The translations under genes were made by a program, and so were the position numbers. 64,000 nt of DNA, taken from contig NZ_JRJU01000003.1 in NCBI RefSeq assembly GCF_000787375.1, positions 62,001 through 126,000 on the forward strand, in the 5' to 3' direction. The first letter of the stretch is position 1. Every line of letters starts with the position of its first letter. Origin of the DNA: Halalkalibacter okhensis (lineage in GTDB: Bacteria > Bacillota > Bacilli > Bacillales > Bacillaceae_D). This document shows, piece by piece, positions 52,023 to 61,639 of this stretch. Under the pieces are notes generated by a model. It was not told the DNA's origin and made no database searches. It saw only the letters and a list, made by a program, of their open reading frames with translations.

Positions 52023-53453
52023 TTAGTCTAGTATCCATGTATCTTTCCCGCCACCGCCTTGTGAAGAATTAACTACTAGTGACCCTTTTTGTAATGCCAC
52101 ACGCGTTAACCCTCCAGGTACGACATGAGGGATTTCATTTAATACAACGAAGGCTCGCAAATCAACATGTCGCCCCTGTATCCCTTCATCCGTGAAAGTG
52201 GGTGATTGAGAAAGGGAGATGGTAGGCTGAGCAATAAATGCGCTTGGATTTTCCTTAATTTTCTGACGATAAAGCCTTTTTTCATCTTCCGTTGCTTGAG
52301 GCCCAATCAACATATTATAGCCACCAGATGAGTTCCTTTCTTTAAAAACCAATTGATCTAGATTATTCAGAGCATACTCATAATCTTCCTGCTTTGACAA
52401 CTGATAGGTCTCAACATTTTTTAAGATTGGATCTTCATTTAAATAAAAGCGAATCATATCAGGAACATAGGCGTAAGTTGCCTTATCATCGGCCACTCCA
52501 TTGCCTACCCCATTTGCAATGGACACATTCCCTGCTCTATAAGCATCAATTAACCCAGGAACGCCAATCAACGAATCTTCTCGAAATACAAGTGGATCTA
52601 GGAAATCATCATCAATACGTCTATATATGACATCAACTTTCTTTAACCCTTTTGTTGTCTTCATATAGACCACTTGATTATTAACAACTAAATCTCGCGC
52701 TTCCACCAATTCAATGCCCATTTCCTTTGCAAGAAAACTATGGTCATAATAAGCTGAATTGTAGACCCCCGGTGTTAATAATACTATCGTCGGGTTCTCT
52801 TTCTTATTTGGTGTAATGTATTTCAATGCCGCATGCATTTCATGCAATTGATTCTCCAATGATTCTATTGAGTAATTATTAAATAGATCAGGAAATAATT
52901 TTCTCATAACAAATCTATTTTGAAAAACGTAAGAAAGACCTGAAGGATTACGAATATTGTCTTCTAAAACTAAATAGTTGCCTTCATGATCACGAATGAG
53001 ATCGATTCCAGCTAGAAAGATATGATTTTTCGCTGGAACCTTGATTCCATAAACTTGATGATAAAAATGAGGAGAAGTAACAACTAAATCCCTCGGAATG
53101 ACACCTTCATTTAATATATTTTGTTCCGTATATATGTCTTCTAAAAAGGCATTAAGTGCTAATACACGTTGCTGTAACCCCTTTTCCACAAACGCCCATT
53201 CTTCCTTTGAAATGATACGTGGCAGTGGATCAAAAGGCATCGTTCTCTCCGTTCCTTCTGTATTGTTGTAGACAGTAAACGTAATCCCCTGCCTGAGGAA
53301 ATTTTGTTGTGCTAATTGATAACGTGACTCCACAACCTTTTTGTCAAGTTTTGAAATATTTTCATATAGGGGTTGATAATGAGTGTGGGGAGACTCTTTT
53401 GTGGTAAACATTTCATCAAAAAAAGTGGTTGAAACATCATAATTTTTTATCAA
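52023..53453 (-). CDS. Circularly permuted ATP-grasp protein (DUF404/407 type)
   Basis: About 476 residues. It has the permuted ATP-grasp blocks: LPRIISKEEWAFVEKGLQQR near residue 75, LEDNIRNPSGLSYVFQNR and YRRIDDDFLDP in the middle, then VFKERNSSGGYNMLIGP and GGLTRVALQKGSLVVNSSQGG at the end. Such enzymes ligate a carboxylate and an amine with ATP, probably building an unknown peptide. TTG 53453 (LIKNYDVSTTFFDEMF) has AGGTG six bases upstream; the longer frame to 53546 lacks a ribosome binding site and has unusual sequence, so it is rejected. First gene of the triad. Confidence 0.9.
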   Translation of the reverse strand: MIKNYDVSTTFFDEMFTTKESPHTHYQPLYENISKLDKKVVESRYQLAQQNFLRQGITFTVYNNTEGTERTMPFDPLPRIISKEEWAFVEKGLQQRVLALNAFLEDIYTEQNILNEGVIPRDLVVTSPHFYHQVYGIKVPAKNHIFLAGIDLIRDHEGNYLVLEDNIRNPSGLSYVFQNRFVMRKLFPDLFNNYSIESLENQLHEMHAALKYITPNKKENPTIVLLTPGVYNSAYYDHSFLAKEMGIELVEARDLVVNNQVVYMKTTKGLKKVDVIYRRIDDDFLDPLVFREDSLIGVPGLIDAYRAGNVSIANGVGNGVADDKATYAYVPDMIRFYLNEDPILKNVETYQLSKQEDYEYALNNLDQLVFKERNSSGGYNMLIGPQATEDEKRLYRQKIKENPSAFIAQPTISLSQSPTFTDEGIQGRHVDLRAFVVLNEIPHVVPGGLTRVALQKGSLVVNSSQGGGGKDTWILD

Positions 53454-53737
53454 TAGGAGCACCTGCCTTTGAAGTTTGCTATATATAATTCGACAACAAA
53501 TTCCGATCCCCTTTGCAGTTTTTTGAAAATTATGTGAGATAATCACACAAACAAAAATAAAAAAGCTTTCTTTAACAAGATTCCTTTCTACTTTCTGTTA
53601 GATAAGGTAATAGAGTATCAAAAGTTGATTTTGTTAACTTATTTCACAAAAATACTCTGACTCAAGCTGACCTTATCTAGCAAAGTGAGAAGTGTTCCCA
53701 TTCCTTTGATTAGGGGTCCATACAATGAACCAAATAA
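53454..53737. other. Intergenic region upstream of the ATP-grasp operon
   Basis: AT-rich, no convincing ORF; presumably holds the promoter of the triad on the minus strand, which I could not resolve. Confidence 0.5.
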
Positions 53738-53774
53738 AGAGCAGCGAAGTCAACTTTGACCTCACTGCCCTCTC
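53738..53774 (-). terminator. Terminator after the ABC exporter operon
   Basis: GAGCAGCGAAGTCAA / TTGACCTCACTGCCCTC imperfect stem about 50 bp beyond the stop at 53823. Confidence 0.6.
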
Positions 53775-53822
53775 ATTAAACCCTAAAGACCTTATTTCTA
53801 ACTACGCAACAAAGAGGTTCCT

Positions 53823-55634
53823 TTACGAACGACTACACATATCATAATAATAACCTCTTTTTGCAAGTAGGTTATCATGGGATCCCTTTTCAAATAGTTG
53901 CCCTTCTTTTAACACGATAATCTGATCTGCTTCTTTAATCGTATTTAGGCGATGGGCAATGACAAAACTCGTTCGTCCTTTCATAAGCCTTTTCAGCGCT
54001 TCCTGTATATTAATTTCCGTAATGGTATCGATGCTACTTGTTGCTTCATCTAAAATTAACATAGATGGATTTGCTAGCATCACTCTCGCAATCGACAACA
54101 GTTGTTTTTGGCCTTGACTAATCCCGCTGCCATCTTGATCTAATACCGTTTCATATCCATCTGATAAGGTGGCAATAAATGAATGAGCATTTGCCTGCTT
54201 CGCCGCATCCTCTACTTCCTCATCACTTGCATCAAGTCTTCCATAACGAATATTTTCTCGAATCGATCCCTGAAACAAGTGTGTATCTTGAAGCACAAAG
54301 CCAAGATGTTGACGTAAACTTTCAATTTTCACATCAGTAATATCATGGCCATCAATCGTAATAACTCCACTTACCGGTTCATAAAACTTGGAAAGTAAAT
54401 TAATGATGGTTGTTTTCCCTGCTCCAGTTGGCCCAACTAAAGCAACGGTTTCTCCTTCGTTCACCTTAAAGCTAACGTTCGAAATCGTGTTCTGATCATC
54501 CTCATATGAAAAAGACACATTTTCAAACGAAACAGTCCCTTTGATTTCGGACAGTTCCAAAGCCCGGCCTTTGTCTCTTTCTTCCTCTTCATCAATCACT
54601 TCAAACACTCGCTCTGCACCTGCAACAGCAGACAATAATGTATTAAATTGATTAGCAAGATCATTTAGTGGCCGCGTAAATTGTCTCGAGTATTCAGCAA
54701 AAATAACAATGACCCCAATTGTGATGACGTTGTTAAAAGCGAGAATCCCACCTATTCCAGCAATAAGGGCAAAGCTCATATTATTTAATACATTCATTAA
54801 TTTTGGGATAAAACCAGAATATGTTTGCGCCCAAAATCCAGCTCCCCTCAATCGTTCACTTTTCCCTCTGAACGCAGCTACTACATGTTCTTCCTTAGAA
54901 AAAGCTTTTACAATTCTCTGACCAGAAATGGTTTCTTCAATATAGCCATTCACTTCTCCTAAGTGCTTTTGCTGCTCTTTGAAAAACAGGCTAGTTCTTC
55001 TCGTAATCCATTTCATTCCAAAGATCATGAGCGGGATAACCGCTAATGTGATGAGAGTTAATATCGGACTTAGCCAAATCATCACCACAATAATCCCAAT
55101 AAAGGTCAGAATACTTGAGAAAATTTGAATAACAGAACTATTTAGCGTGGTGCTGACATTTTCCATATCATTAGTCAGCCTACTCATTAGTTCACCGTGT
55201 TGACGCTTATCCAAATAGGAAATTGGCAGCTTATGAAGTCGCTTGAATAATTGCGACCTCATCGCATAAACGGTCTTTTGAGCCACCCCTATCATCCAAA
55301 AGTTTTGCAACCAGATACTGATTGAATAAAAAACATAGATAAAGAATAAGAAAAATAATAGTTTCCCCAACCCAGTAACATCATGGCTGACTAAAAACTC
55401 ATCAATAGCCATTCCCACAAGAAATGGTCCTAATAAACTTAATCCAGAACTAAGGACAATCATTAATATAACAAGAACGATGTATTTGTTATGAACAGCA
55501 AGGTAAGACCAAATACGTTTGATGGTACTTTTCCAATTTCTTGGCTTTGTTTTCGTTTTTAAGTATGTTTTCTCACCGGAATCAGTTAATGGAATTTTTT
55601 TATAACGAAAAGGTCTCGTCAACTGATTAGACAT
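53823..55634 (-). CDS. yfiC: ABC exporter half-transporter, catalytic subunit (YfiC-like)
   Basis: 603 residues: six-helix exporter membrane domain (~40-350) and NBD with Walker A GPTGAGKTT, signature ISQGQKQLLSIARV, Walker B ILDEATSSID. The catalytic Glu is present but the signature is degenerate (SQGQ instead of SGGQ), the complement of its partner. Together they form an asymmetric heterodimeric exporter, probably of drugs or lipids. ATG 55634 overlaps the upstream stop by 8 bp. Length matches YfiC; the BmrCD pair is larger in the second subunit. Confidence 0.88.
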   Translation of the reverse strand: MSNQLTRPFRYKKIPLTDSGEKTYLKTKTKPRNWKSTIKRIWSYLAVHNKYIVLVILMIVLSSGLSLLGPFLVGMAIDEFLVSHDVTGLGKLLFFLFFIYVFYSISIWLQNFWMIGVAQKTVYAMRSQLFKRLHKLPISYLDKRQHGELMSRLTNDMENVSTTLNSSVIQIFSSILTFIGIIVVMIWLSPILTLITLAVIPLMIFGMKWITRRTSLFFKEQQKHLGEVNGYIEETISGQRIVKAFSKEEHVVAAFRGKSERLRGAGFWAQTYSGFIPKLMNVLNNMSFALIAGIGGILAFNNVITIGVIVIFAEYSRQFTRPLNDLANQFNTLLSAVAGAERVFEVIDEEEERDKGRALELSEIKGTVSFENVSFSYEDDQNTISNVSFKVNEGETVALVGPTGAGKTTIINLLSKFYEPVSGVITIDGHDITDVKIESLRQHLGFVLQDTHLFQGSIRENIRYGRLDASDEEVEDAAKQANAHSFIATLSDGYETVLDQDGSGISQGQKQLLSIARVMLANPSMLILDEATSSIDTITEINIQEALKRLMKGRTSFVIAHRLNTIKEADQIIVLKEGQLFEKGSHDNLLAKRGYYYDMCSRS

Positions 55635-57351
55635 TTAACTCCTCCTCTCTCAACTGAGATTGAAGTATTAGCCTGTAAAGCTCACAATCTTCGAGTAGTT
55701 CTTCATGATTTCCTTTAACTACTAATTTACCTTCTTGTAATAAGATGATTTGATCTGCTTTCATCGCAGAGCTCACTTTTTGCGTAATCATAAATGTCGT
55801 ACATGAATAGTTTTTTAGTGCTTGCAGAAAGCTAGCTTCCGTCTTTACATCTAAAGCACTTGTGCAATCATCTAAAAGCAATATTCTCGGTCTTCTTACC
55901 AACGCTCTGGCAATAGACAGTCTCTGCTTCTGTCCACCAGATAAATTCACACCTTTTTGTCCAATCTTCGTCTCATATTGGTCTTTGAGACTCTCAATCA
56001 CTTCATGAATTTGAGCATGTTTACACGCTTCTATTATTTCATCTAAAGTTGCCTCTTCATTGCCCCATTGAATGTTTTCTCGGATCGTACCAGAGAATAG
56101 GAATACATCTTGAGGGACATAGCCAATTTGACGACGCAAGTGTTCAGAATCTATTTTGTTTGCATCTAAATCATCTATTAAAACTCGACCTTCGCTTGGC
56201 TCGTATAGCTTTGGAATAAGTTGAAATAAGGTCGTTTTTCCCGAACCGGTTGCTCCAAGCACCGCTACCATCTCTCCTGCATGTGCTTTAAAAGAGAGAT
56301 CCTCTATTGCTTTATTCCGTTTAGTAGGATACCTAAAATCAACATGTTCAAATTCAATGGAACCATCTATGTGTTTTGTCAAAAGGTCACTGTCGTTTCC
56401 ACGTTGTTCCACTCCATGTTCTAACACTTCGGATATCCGTTCAGCCGATGCACGTGCTCGTGAGAAGACAATAATAATCATTGAAAATACCGTTAACGCA
56501 GAGGTAATACGAGTTGCATAGTTGACGATCGCAACAACTTCCCCCACTTGCACTCCACCTGAATGAACCTCAAAGGTTCCAAACCATAAAATAGCCATAA
56601 TACCCACATTCATAAGAAACAACAATACAGGCATCGCAATTTCCATCAGTCTTAGTGCCGACATTGTTTTTTCCATCAATGCTTCATTGCTCTTTTTGAA
56701 TCGATTATTCTCATAGTCATGACGCACAAAAACCTTCACTAACCGCATAGCCGTTAAATTTTCACGCATCACATGATTCACACCGTCTAATTTCGCTTGA
56801 ACAAGCTTAAATAAGGCTCCCCCCTTTTTCATCATCCAAATTAAAAAGATCACAATCACAGGAATGGCCACAGCTAAAATGAGGGCTAACTTAACATTGA
56901 TGAAAAAAGCCATAATGGTCCCACCAATGATGAGCAAGGGAGCTCGCATCATAATTCGTAAACTCATAAAAATGGTATTTTGAATTTGAGTTACATCATT
57001 AGTCAATCTTGTAATTAATGATGAGGTTTCAAACTTTTGCAACTGGGAAAAAGTAAATTGTTGGACTTTACTATAAAGACCCGAACGCAAGTCAAACCCT
57101 GTACTTTGGCTAACATGCGCTGCGTAAAATGAGTTAATGACTCCGGCTGCAAAAGCAAGAAAAGACAAAGCAACCATCATGCCGCCCCAGCGTATAATAA
57201 CAGCAACGTCCTCTTGTAATATTCCATCATCAATGATTTTAGCCAGCAATAATGGGTGGAGCAACTCCACAAAAAGTTCAACTAACATTAAGAACAACGC
57301 TATCGTAATTGGAAGTTTATATGGTTTTAAAAATGAAAATACGTTGGACAC
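55627..57351 (-). CDS. yfiB: ABC exporter half-transporter, degenerate-site subunit (YfiB-like)
   Basis: 574 residues: exporter membrane domain (~1-310) and NBD with Walker A GATGSGKTT, canonical signature LSGGQKQRLSIARAL and Walker B ILLLDDCTSALD, where Asp replaces the catalytic Glu. His in the switch loop is also replaced (TQKVSS). This subunit therefore contributes a non-hydrolytic site, as in heterodimeric exporters such as BmrC or TM287. GTG 57351 has AGGGG eight bases upstream and gives the typical length; the longer frame to 57450 adds unrelated sequence. Confidence 0.88.
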   Translation of the reverse strand: MSNVFSFLKPYKLPITIALFLMLVELFVELLHPLLLAKIIDDGILQEDVAVIIRWGGMMVALSFLAFAAGVINSFYAAHVSQSTGFDLRSGLYSKVQQFTFSQLQKFETSSLITRLTNDVTQIQNTIFMSLRIMMRAPLLIIGGTIMAFFINVKLALILAVAIPVIVIFLIWMMKKGGALFKLVQAKLDGVNHVMRENLTAMRLVKVFVRHDYENNRFKKSNEALMEKTMSALRLMEIAMPVLLFLMNVGIMAILWFGTFEVHSGGVQVGEVVAIVNYATRITSALTVFSMIIIVFSRARASAERISEVLEHGVEQRGNDSDLLTKHIDGSIEFEHVDFRYPTKRNKAIEDLSFKAHAGEMVAVLGATGSGKTTLFQLIPKLYEPSEGRVLIDDLDANKIDSEHLRRQIGYVPQDVFLFSGTIRENIQWGNEEATLDEIIEACKHAQIHEVIESLKDQYETKIGQKGVNLSGGQKQRLSIARALVRRPRILLLDDCTSALDVKTEASFLQALKNYSCTTFMITQKVSSAMKADQIILLQEGKLVVKGNHEELLEDCELYRLILQSQLREEELNV

Positions 57352-57604
57352 AAAAACATCCCCTATTGAAAAGTTTTTTCGATATCCGAAATAACGTTGA
57401 TGAGGAGGCAAAAAAAAGCATTCTTCTCCTTTTTCATACCCTCTAGCCAACCGTTTCTTTTCATAAACTTTTTATTTAGTTGCGTTTAATTATAGCTTAT
57501 TTTTTCTACTTCCACTAATATTATTTAGAATTATTTGACATATAAACATACCAATAATTGTAGACATACAAGTGGGGTAAGCTTCGTAAAGTCAAAACGT
57601 AACA

Positions 57605-58762
57605 TTATATACTAAATGGCAAGCTAATTTGAACATTCGTTCCCTTTCCTTCTTCACTATCAATTCGCAATTTCCCACCATGTTCTTCGATAATATGATT
57701 GCTGATCATCAAACCAAGCCCTGTTCCATTTTCCTTTGTTGTATAAAATCTTTTTCCAATTTTCGCTAACTTCTCTTTTGGAATTCCTTTCCCATGGTCC
57801 ATAAAAGAAATCTCAACGAATGTTTGCTGTTGAGAAACAGTAATTACAATGATTCCTTCACGCTTCATCGCTTCAATGGCATTTCGCAAAATATTAATAA
57901 AGACTTGTTTCAGTTTACTTTCATCACATTGAACATGAAGTTGCTTCAGGGAAGAATCCATCTGAAGTTCAATCTCAATATTATGAATGATCGCTTGTGT
58001 CTTCGATAAAGTAACGACCATCTCAATGATCTCAAAGAGGTTCTGGTTTTTGATCGATAATTCCTTTGGCTTTCCTAAAAAGAGCAATTCACTCACGATC
58101 ATATTTATTCGTTCAATCTCAGATAACATAATTTTTGTATAGGATTTAGAACGAGTATCCGAACTATCTAACAACTGTAAAAAACCTTTTAAACTAGTAA
58201 TCGGATTTCGGATTTCGTGAGCAATTCCTGTAGCGAGCTCCCCGAGTAGCGATAACTGTTCAACATGCTGTAGCTTTAATTGATTTTCTTTTTGCTCACT
58301 TATGTCTCTCAGCAATAAGAAATAATGGCCAAATTCTTCGTTCGACAGCGTTTCTTTATAAAATTCTACGTCTATTGTTTTTCCATTTTCATCTGTAACG
58401 ATTCCAAGTCCACTATCACTTTTATGTTGCACCTCATTAGTAAAGGCTACATACCTTCCTATGCCTTTCCCCCTTATTTGAACCAATGATGTACCAAACA
58501 TCTGTAACCCAGCCCTATTAACATAATCAATTTGGTCATTTCTTACAACAACAATGGGAAATGGCAGATGCTCAACGATTAGTTGTTCATCCTTTCTCCC
58601 ATGGGCACTTTTTTTCTTATTCAATTGTAAATAAAAGAATAAAAGAACAAGACTGATCACCCCTCCTTGCAACAGTACACTTTCAATATAATGAGTGAGT
58701 AACACAATACCTATACTAACTGGTAGAATGACGAAAAGTAATTTTAAAAAGTTCTTAACCAT
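57605..58762 (-). CDS. PAS-domain sensor histidine kinase, sporulation-kinase type
   Basis: 385 residues: two transmembrane helices at ~5-48 with almost no outside loop, a PAS domain (~60-155, FPIVVVRNDQIDYVNRAGLQMFG... LLLRDISEQKENQ), dimerisation/phosphoacceptor domain with His182 (ATGIAHEIRNPITSLKGFLQLL) and HATPase_c (ILRNAIEAM, DHGKGIPKE, NGTGLGLMIS). The H-box matches Bacillus phosphorelay kinases (KinC/KinE-like). No response regulator is adjacent. AAAGGGGGAG precedes ATG 58762. Confidence 0.87.
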   Translation of the reverse strand: MVKNFLKLLFVILPVSIGIVLLTHYIESVLLQGGVISLVLLFFYLQLNKKKSAHGRKDEQLIVEHLPFPIVVVRNDQIDYVNRAGLQMFGTSLVQIRGKGIGRYVAFTNEVQHKSDSGLGIVTDENGKTIDVEFYKETLSNEEFGHYFLLLRDISEQKENQLKLQHVEQLSLLGELATGIAHEIRNPITSLKGFLQLLDSSDTRSKSYTKIMLSEIERINMIVSELLFLGKPKELSIKNQNLFEIIEMVVTLSKTQAIIHNIEIELQMDSSLKQLHVQCDESKLKQVFINILRNAIEAMKREGIIVITVSQQQTFVEISFMDHGKGIPKEKLAKIGKRFYTTKENGTGLGLMISNHIIEEHGGKLRIDSEEGKGTNVQISLPFSI

Positions 58763-58788
58763 AGCTCCCCCTTTTTAGAAACAAAAAA

Positions 58789-58826
58789 AGACCTAACTCT
58801 CCCTTTTACGGTTGAAGTTAGGCCAT
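58789..58826 (-). terminator. Terminator of the first DUF2294 gene
   Basis: On the minus strand GGCCTAACTT / AGTTAGGTC with seven T residues. Its GGCCTAAC/GTTAGG arms also occur in the leader hairpin of the second DUF2294 gene at 61640. Confidence 0.8.
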
Positions 58827-58862
58827 GCGAGACTTTTTAATTCCCACATTTACCTTGTTGTT

Positions 58863-59549
58863 CTATTGTAAAATAAAGACCATGTACGATTTGTCTTCAT
58901 GCACATCCCAATCAATAAAAATATCACGCACATTCCGTGACAAGATCTCAGTAAACTTACTATAGCGATGAAAATACTCTTTTTCCAATTGATCTTTCGT
59001 GATCAATAATTCATTTTTATACCCTTTAGCTATTAACGCCTTCTCAATCTGAATTAAAATCCCATCTCTTCTTACTAACAAAATTTTATCAGATAAAGGA
59101 ATGGTTTCCATTTCATCTGGGACTTTTTGAACGAGAGCACTAATACGCGCAATTTCCTTCTCAAACTCTTGGACGTTGTTAATTTTCACAAAATTTTCAG
59201 TATGGTTCAGTTCCTCCTCAAATACAAGTATAATTACTCCTGTATTATTAGGAAAATTCCAATCGTGATAATACTCGATAACATCTACGTCCAGAGATAC
59301 CTGCACAACCCCTTTTAGTTCCTCTAGTACATTTGCAACAACTACCGCTCGGGCATTATCTACATCATTTGACTTGCCTTGTTGAAGAAGAACTTCTTCC
59401 ATTGGTGATATAAAGCCACGTATATGTAATAATAAATATCTCTTTGAGAGTGTTCCAGAACAAGATTCAGGCCCTCTCCCAAATTTCTTTCTTAATAATT
59501 TACTCGTATAACTACTAATATGATTGACCTGATCTAAAACACCTGTCAT
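58863..59549 (-). CDS. Two-domain DUF2294 (MpsC/YbcI-like) protein A
   Basis: 228 residues made of two copies of a ~105-residue domain. Copy one (~8-112): YTSKLLRKKFGRGPES, LLLHIRGFISPMEEVLL, ending YYHDWNFPNNTGVIILVF. Copy two (~125-228) is more diverged and ends FIDWDVHEDKSYMVFIL. The first copy clearly matches DUF2294, the family of MpsC (Na+-translocating/CO2-uptake associated protein of unknown activity) and YbcI; these are usually single-domain. ATG 59549 has GAGGGG upstream and starts at the domain; a 25-residue extension is rejected. A paralogue of equal length lies at 60898-61590. Confidence 0.82.
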   Translation of the reverse strand: MTGVLDQVNHISSYTSKLLRKKFGRGPESCSGTLSKRYLLLHIRGFISPMEEVLLQQGKSNDVDNARAVVVANVLEELKGVVQVSLDVDVIEYYHDWNFPNNTGVIILVFEEELNHTENFVKINNVQEFEKEIARISALVQKVPDEMETIPLSDKILLVRRDGILIQIEKALIAKGYKNELLITKDQLEKEYFHRYSKFTEILSRNVRDIFIDWDVHEDKSYMVFILQ

Positions 59550-59754
59550 AAAACCCCTCACTTTAAAGGGAACAGCAATCAATGTCATTAAGACATCAAC
59601 CAAGCTCATTATATCACAACGCACCTACATTGGACACTAATCTAATGGCATACGTCCCTTGCTTTTAATGTCATTGAAAAATCTTCACTTTCCTATCTAG
59701 CCAATACCCTATTCAAACTAAGAATAGTATTTACTGTTCCTTTTCAAATTAAAC

Positions 59755-60198
59755 TTAACGAATTATTTCTATTAACAAGCTTCTTCCTAAGTCGATTAAG
59801 TACTTGATCGTAGTCGTATGTTCTGCTGTTACATGACGTAAAAATGATTCTTGTGTCATTTGTAATTGTAGTCTCGTAAAGAAGGTGTTTTGAACACCAA
59901 TCAATTTCACGATTTCAGCACCCCACTCAATAATGGAAGATCGATCATCCCCTCCGCCATCTAGTACGTTATTCAGTCTATTCAAATTCGCCTTTTTTTC
60001 TGTTATTATTTCATTTAAAGAGTAGTCAACATGTCCACCTACTACCTTTCTATTTGCAATAATAATTCTGTCTATCTCCTCAACAACTCTATTCAATTCT
60101 GGTCTTTTCTCCTGCAGTCTCTCCATGATCTGTACACTATACTGATATTCGTAATTCGAATAATCAACCGTTTTTAAAAAGTTATGTATATTATTCAT
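59755..60198 (-). CDS. Protein of unknown function between the DUF2294 paralogues
   Basis: 147 residues from ATG 60198 with AGGAG seven bases upstream. Predicted helical and charged, without Cys: begins MNNIHNFLKTVDYSNYEYQY, has a middle segment EKKANLNRLNNVLDGGGDDRSSIIEW and ends TIKYLIDLGRSLLIEIIR. I recognise no family. It lies 205 bp upstream of DUF2294 gene A in the same direction, but is not overlapping, so cotranscription is uncertain. Confidence 0.72.
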   Translation of the reverse strand: MNNIHNFLKTVDYSNYEYQYSVQIMERLQEKRPELNRVVEEIDRIIIANRKVVGGHVDYSLNEIITEKKANLNRLNNVLDGGGDDRSSIIEWGAEIVKLIGVQNTFFTRLQLQMTQESFLRHVTAEHTTTIKYLIDLGRSLLIEIIR

Positions 60199-60544
60199 GT
60201 TCATACTCCTATTATCTAAAAATTCAAAATCGGCTAAAAACAAAAAAACCAAAACAGAGAATCAACGTATTTCATTTCTGCTTTGGCTTATGTTTAGTGA
60301 TTTATCTAAATCATTTCTACCATTATGTATTAATTTAATGTTTCTTTAAATTGTGTAGCCTAATAATAAGAAACTCAACTTTCGCAAGCTGAAATAGGCA
60401 GGCAACCCTTGATCTAGCTAGTCAGACCCACAACCCATTTCTGCAATTGACTTTTGATCACTCTTTGTATTCGTTTAGTGGTGTGTTTTAGGAGATCCTC
60501 AAGTGTGTGTTTAAAATGGACAAACTGGTGGCACCGCTATCTTC
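60199..60544. other. AT-rich intergenic region
   Basis: No convincing ORF, hairpin or promoter was recognised here; it should contain the promoter for the gene starting at 60198. Confidence 0.45.
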
Positions 60545-60692
60545 AGCGGAAGAAATGCCGCGTAGACTCCCGCGGGAACTAGAGGCAGAGCCGAGATCCA
60601 CTGGCGTAGCCAGTTAGCTCGGCGCCTCCCCGCAGGACGCGGAGCGAGCATTTCTGCAGCGATCGGTCGAGCTCCGGATTCGAGCTTTTTTT
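60545..60692 (+). repeat. GC-rich structured element, possible small RNA or dispersed repeat
   Basis: A GC-rich island in AT-rich DNA that folds almost end to end. AGAAATGC (60551-60558) pairs with GCATTTCT (60647-60654), CCGCGT with ACGCGG, CGCGGG with CCCGC, and the apical hairpin is GCCGAG/CTCGGC (60590-60595, 60618-60623) around ACTGGC/GCCAGT. A short stem GCTC/GAGC and seven T residues follow (60671-60692), so a plus-strand transcript would end there. Elements of similar wording (TAGACTCCCGCGGGAAC, CCGCAGGACGCGGAGCGAG) recur in Bacillus chromosomes, so it may be a non-autonomous mobile repeat. Minus-strand ORF here is an artefact. Confidence 0.7.
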
Positions 60693-60897
60693 GCGTGGTT
60701 CTCGTCACTCAATGAAACGTCAGGGTGAGATGTTTTTCATAGGTAACGTATTGTCAAGGAGAAAACTTTAATGTCACAAGCTCTTATATACCTTACATTA
60801 ATTAGGGATTTATTGGTGCGAAAGTTGAGTAAGAAATATTTTCTTTTCTAAGTTAATTTTATTGAAAGTATACTTCATTATTTTGAAATTGTACATT

Positions 60898-61590
60898 TCA
60901 TTTCACAAAAAAGATGAGATAATTTTTATTGCTTTCGTAATCCCACGTTACGAATAGTTGACGAATGGATTGACCAAGAATGGACTCAAATTCATCACAG
61001 TAGTCATTATAATTTTTTCTTATTTCCTGGCCCCGCTCAAGTAACAAATCTTCATATCCATTTTCAAACAGGAGACTTTCCGTTTTTATAAGAACATCAT
61101 TACATTCAATGACTTGTACAACGGGGTCAGAAAGAACCCATTTTACACTAGATGGTCTTTTATGTATTCTATCACTTATAATCTTAATTTTATCAATAAA
61201 GGAGTCTTCCAACATAGTATTTGCAAAAGGGCTAGTATGAAGCGATTCATTTCCAACAAACATCATTATTCCTACATTTTTTTCATAGTCCCAATCAAAA
61301 AGTGACTTTGTAATTTCAACCCTTGTCACCTTTGTAATATCAGCTTTCACCTCTTCAATAATCGCTTTCACTAGTACAGATCGAAATTTCAAAGCAAGAC
61401 TTAGCTCTTGTTTATGACAGAGGACTTCCTCAGCTGGTGTAATAAAATTGTGGATCTTTACAATTACAAGGTTATTCTTCACAACAATATTGCATTGCTC
61501 TGGTCCTTTCCCCAATCTTCGTTTCATGATCTTACAAATAAAGCTACTTAAATACGTTAAATCTTGCTGCTGATGACTCTCTTTAATCAT
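60898..61590 (-). CDS. Two-domain DUF2294 (MpsC/YbcI-like) protein B
   Basis: 230 residues, the paralogue of 58863-59549, with the same two-domain plan. Copy one: LSSFICKIMKRRLGKGPEQC, VIVKIHNFITPAEEVLC, ending LFDWDYEKNVGIMMFVG. Copy two ends LFVTWDYESNKNYLIFFVK. The first copy carries the DUF2294 pattern. ATG 61590 has AAGGGGG upstream. A strong terminator-like hairpin lies in its leader, 50 bp upstream. No transmembrane segment. Function unknown. Confidence 0.82.
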   Translation of the reverse strand: MIKESHQQQDLTYLSSFICKIMKRRLGKGPEQCNIVVKNNLVIVKIHNFITPAEEVLCHKQELSLALKFRSVLVKAIIEEVKADITKVTRVEITKSLFDWDYEKNVGIMMFVGNESLHTSPFANTMLEDSFIDKIKIISDRIHKRPSSVKWVLSDPVVQVIECNDVLIKTESLLFENGYEDLLLERGQEIRKNYNDYCDEFESILGQSIRQLFVTWDYESNKNYLIFFVK

Positions 61591-61639
61591 CTGTTAAAAT
61601 CCCCCTTATCCGAACAAAACTACCAAAAAAATACAAAAA

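Noticed and set aside
60511-60708. 65-codon minus-strand ORF with Arg/Ala/Pro-rich product
   Set aside because: It is an antisense reading of the GC-rich structured element.
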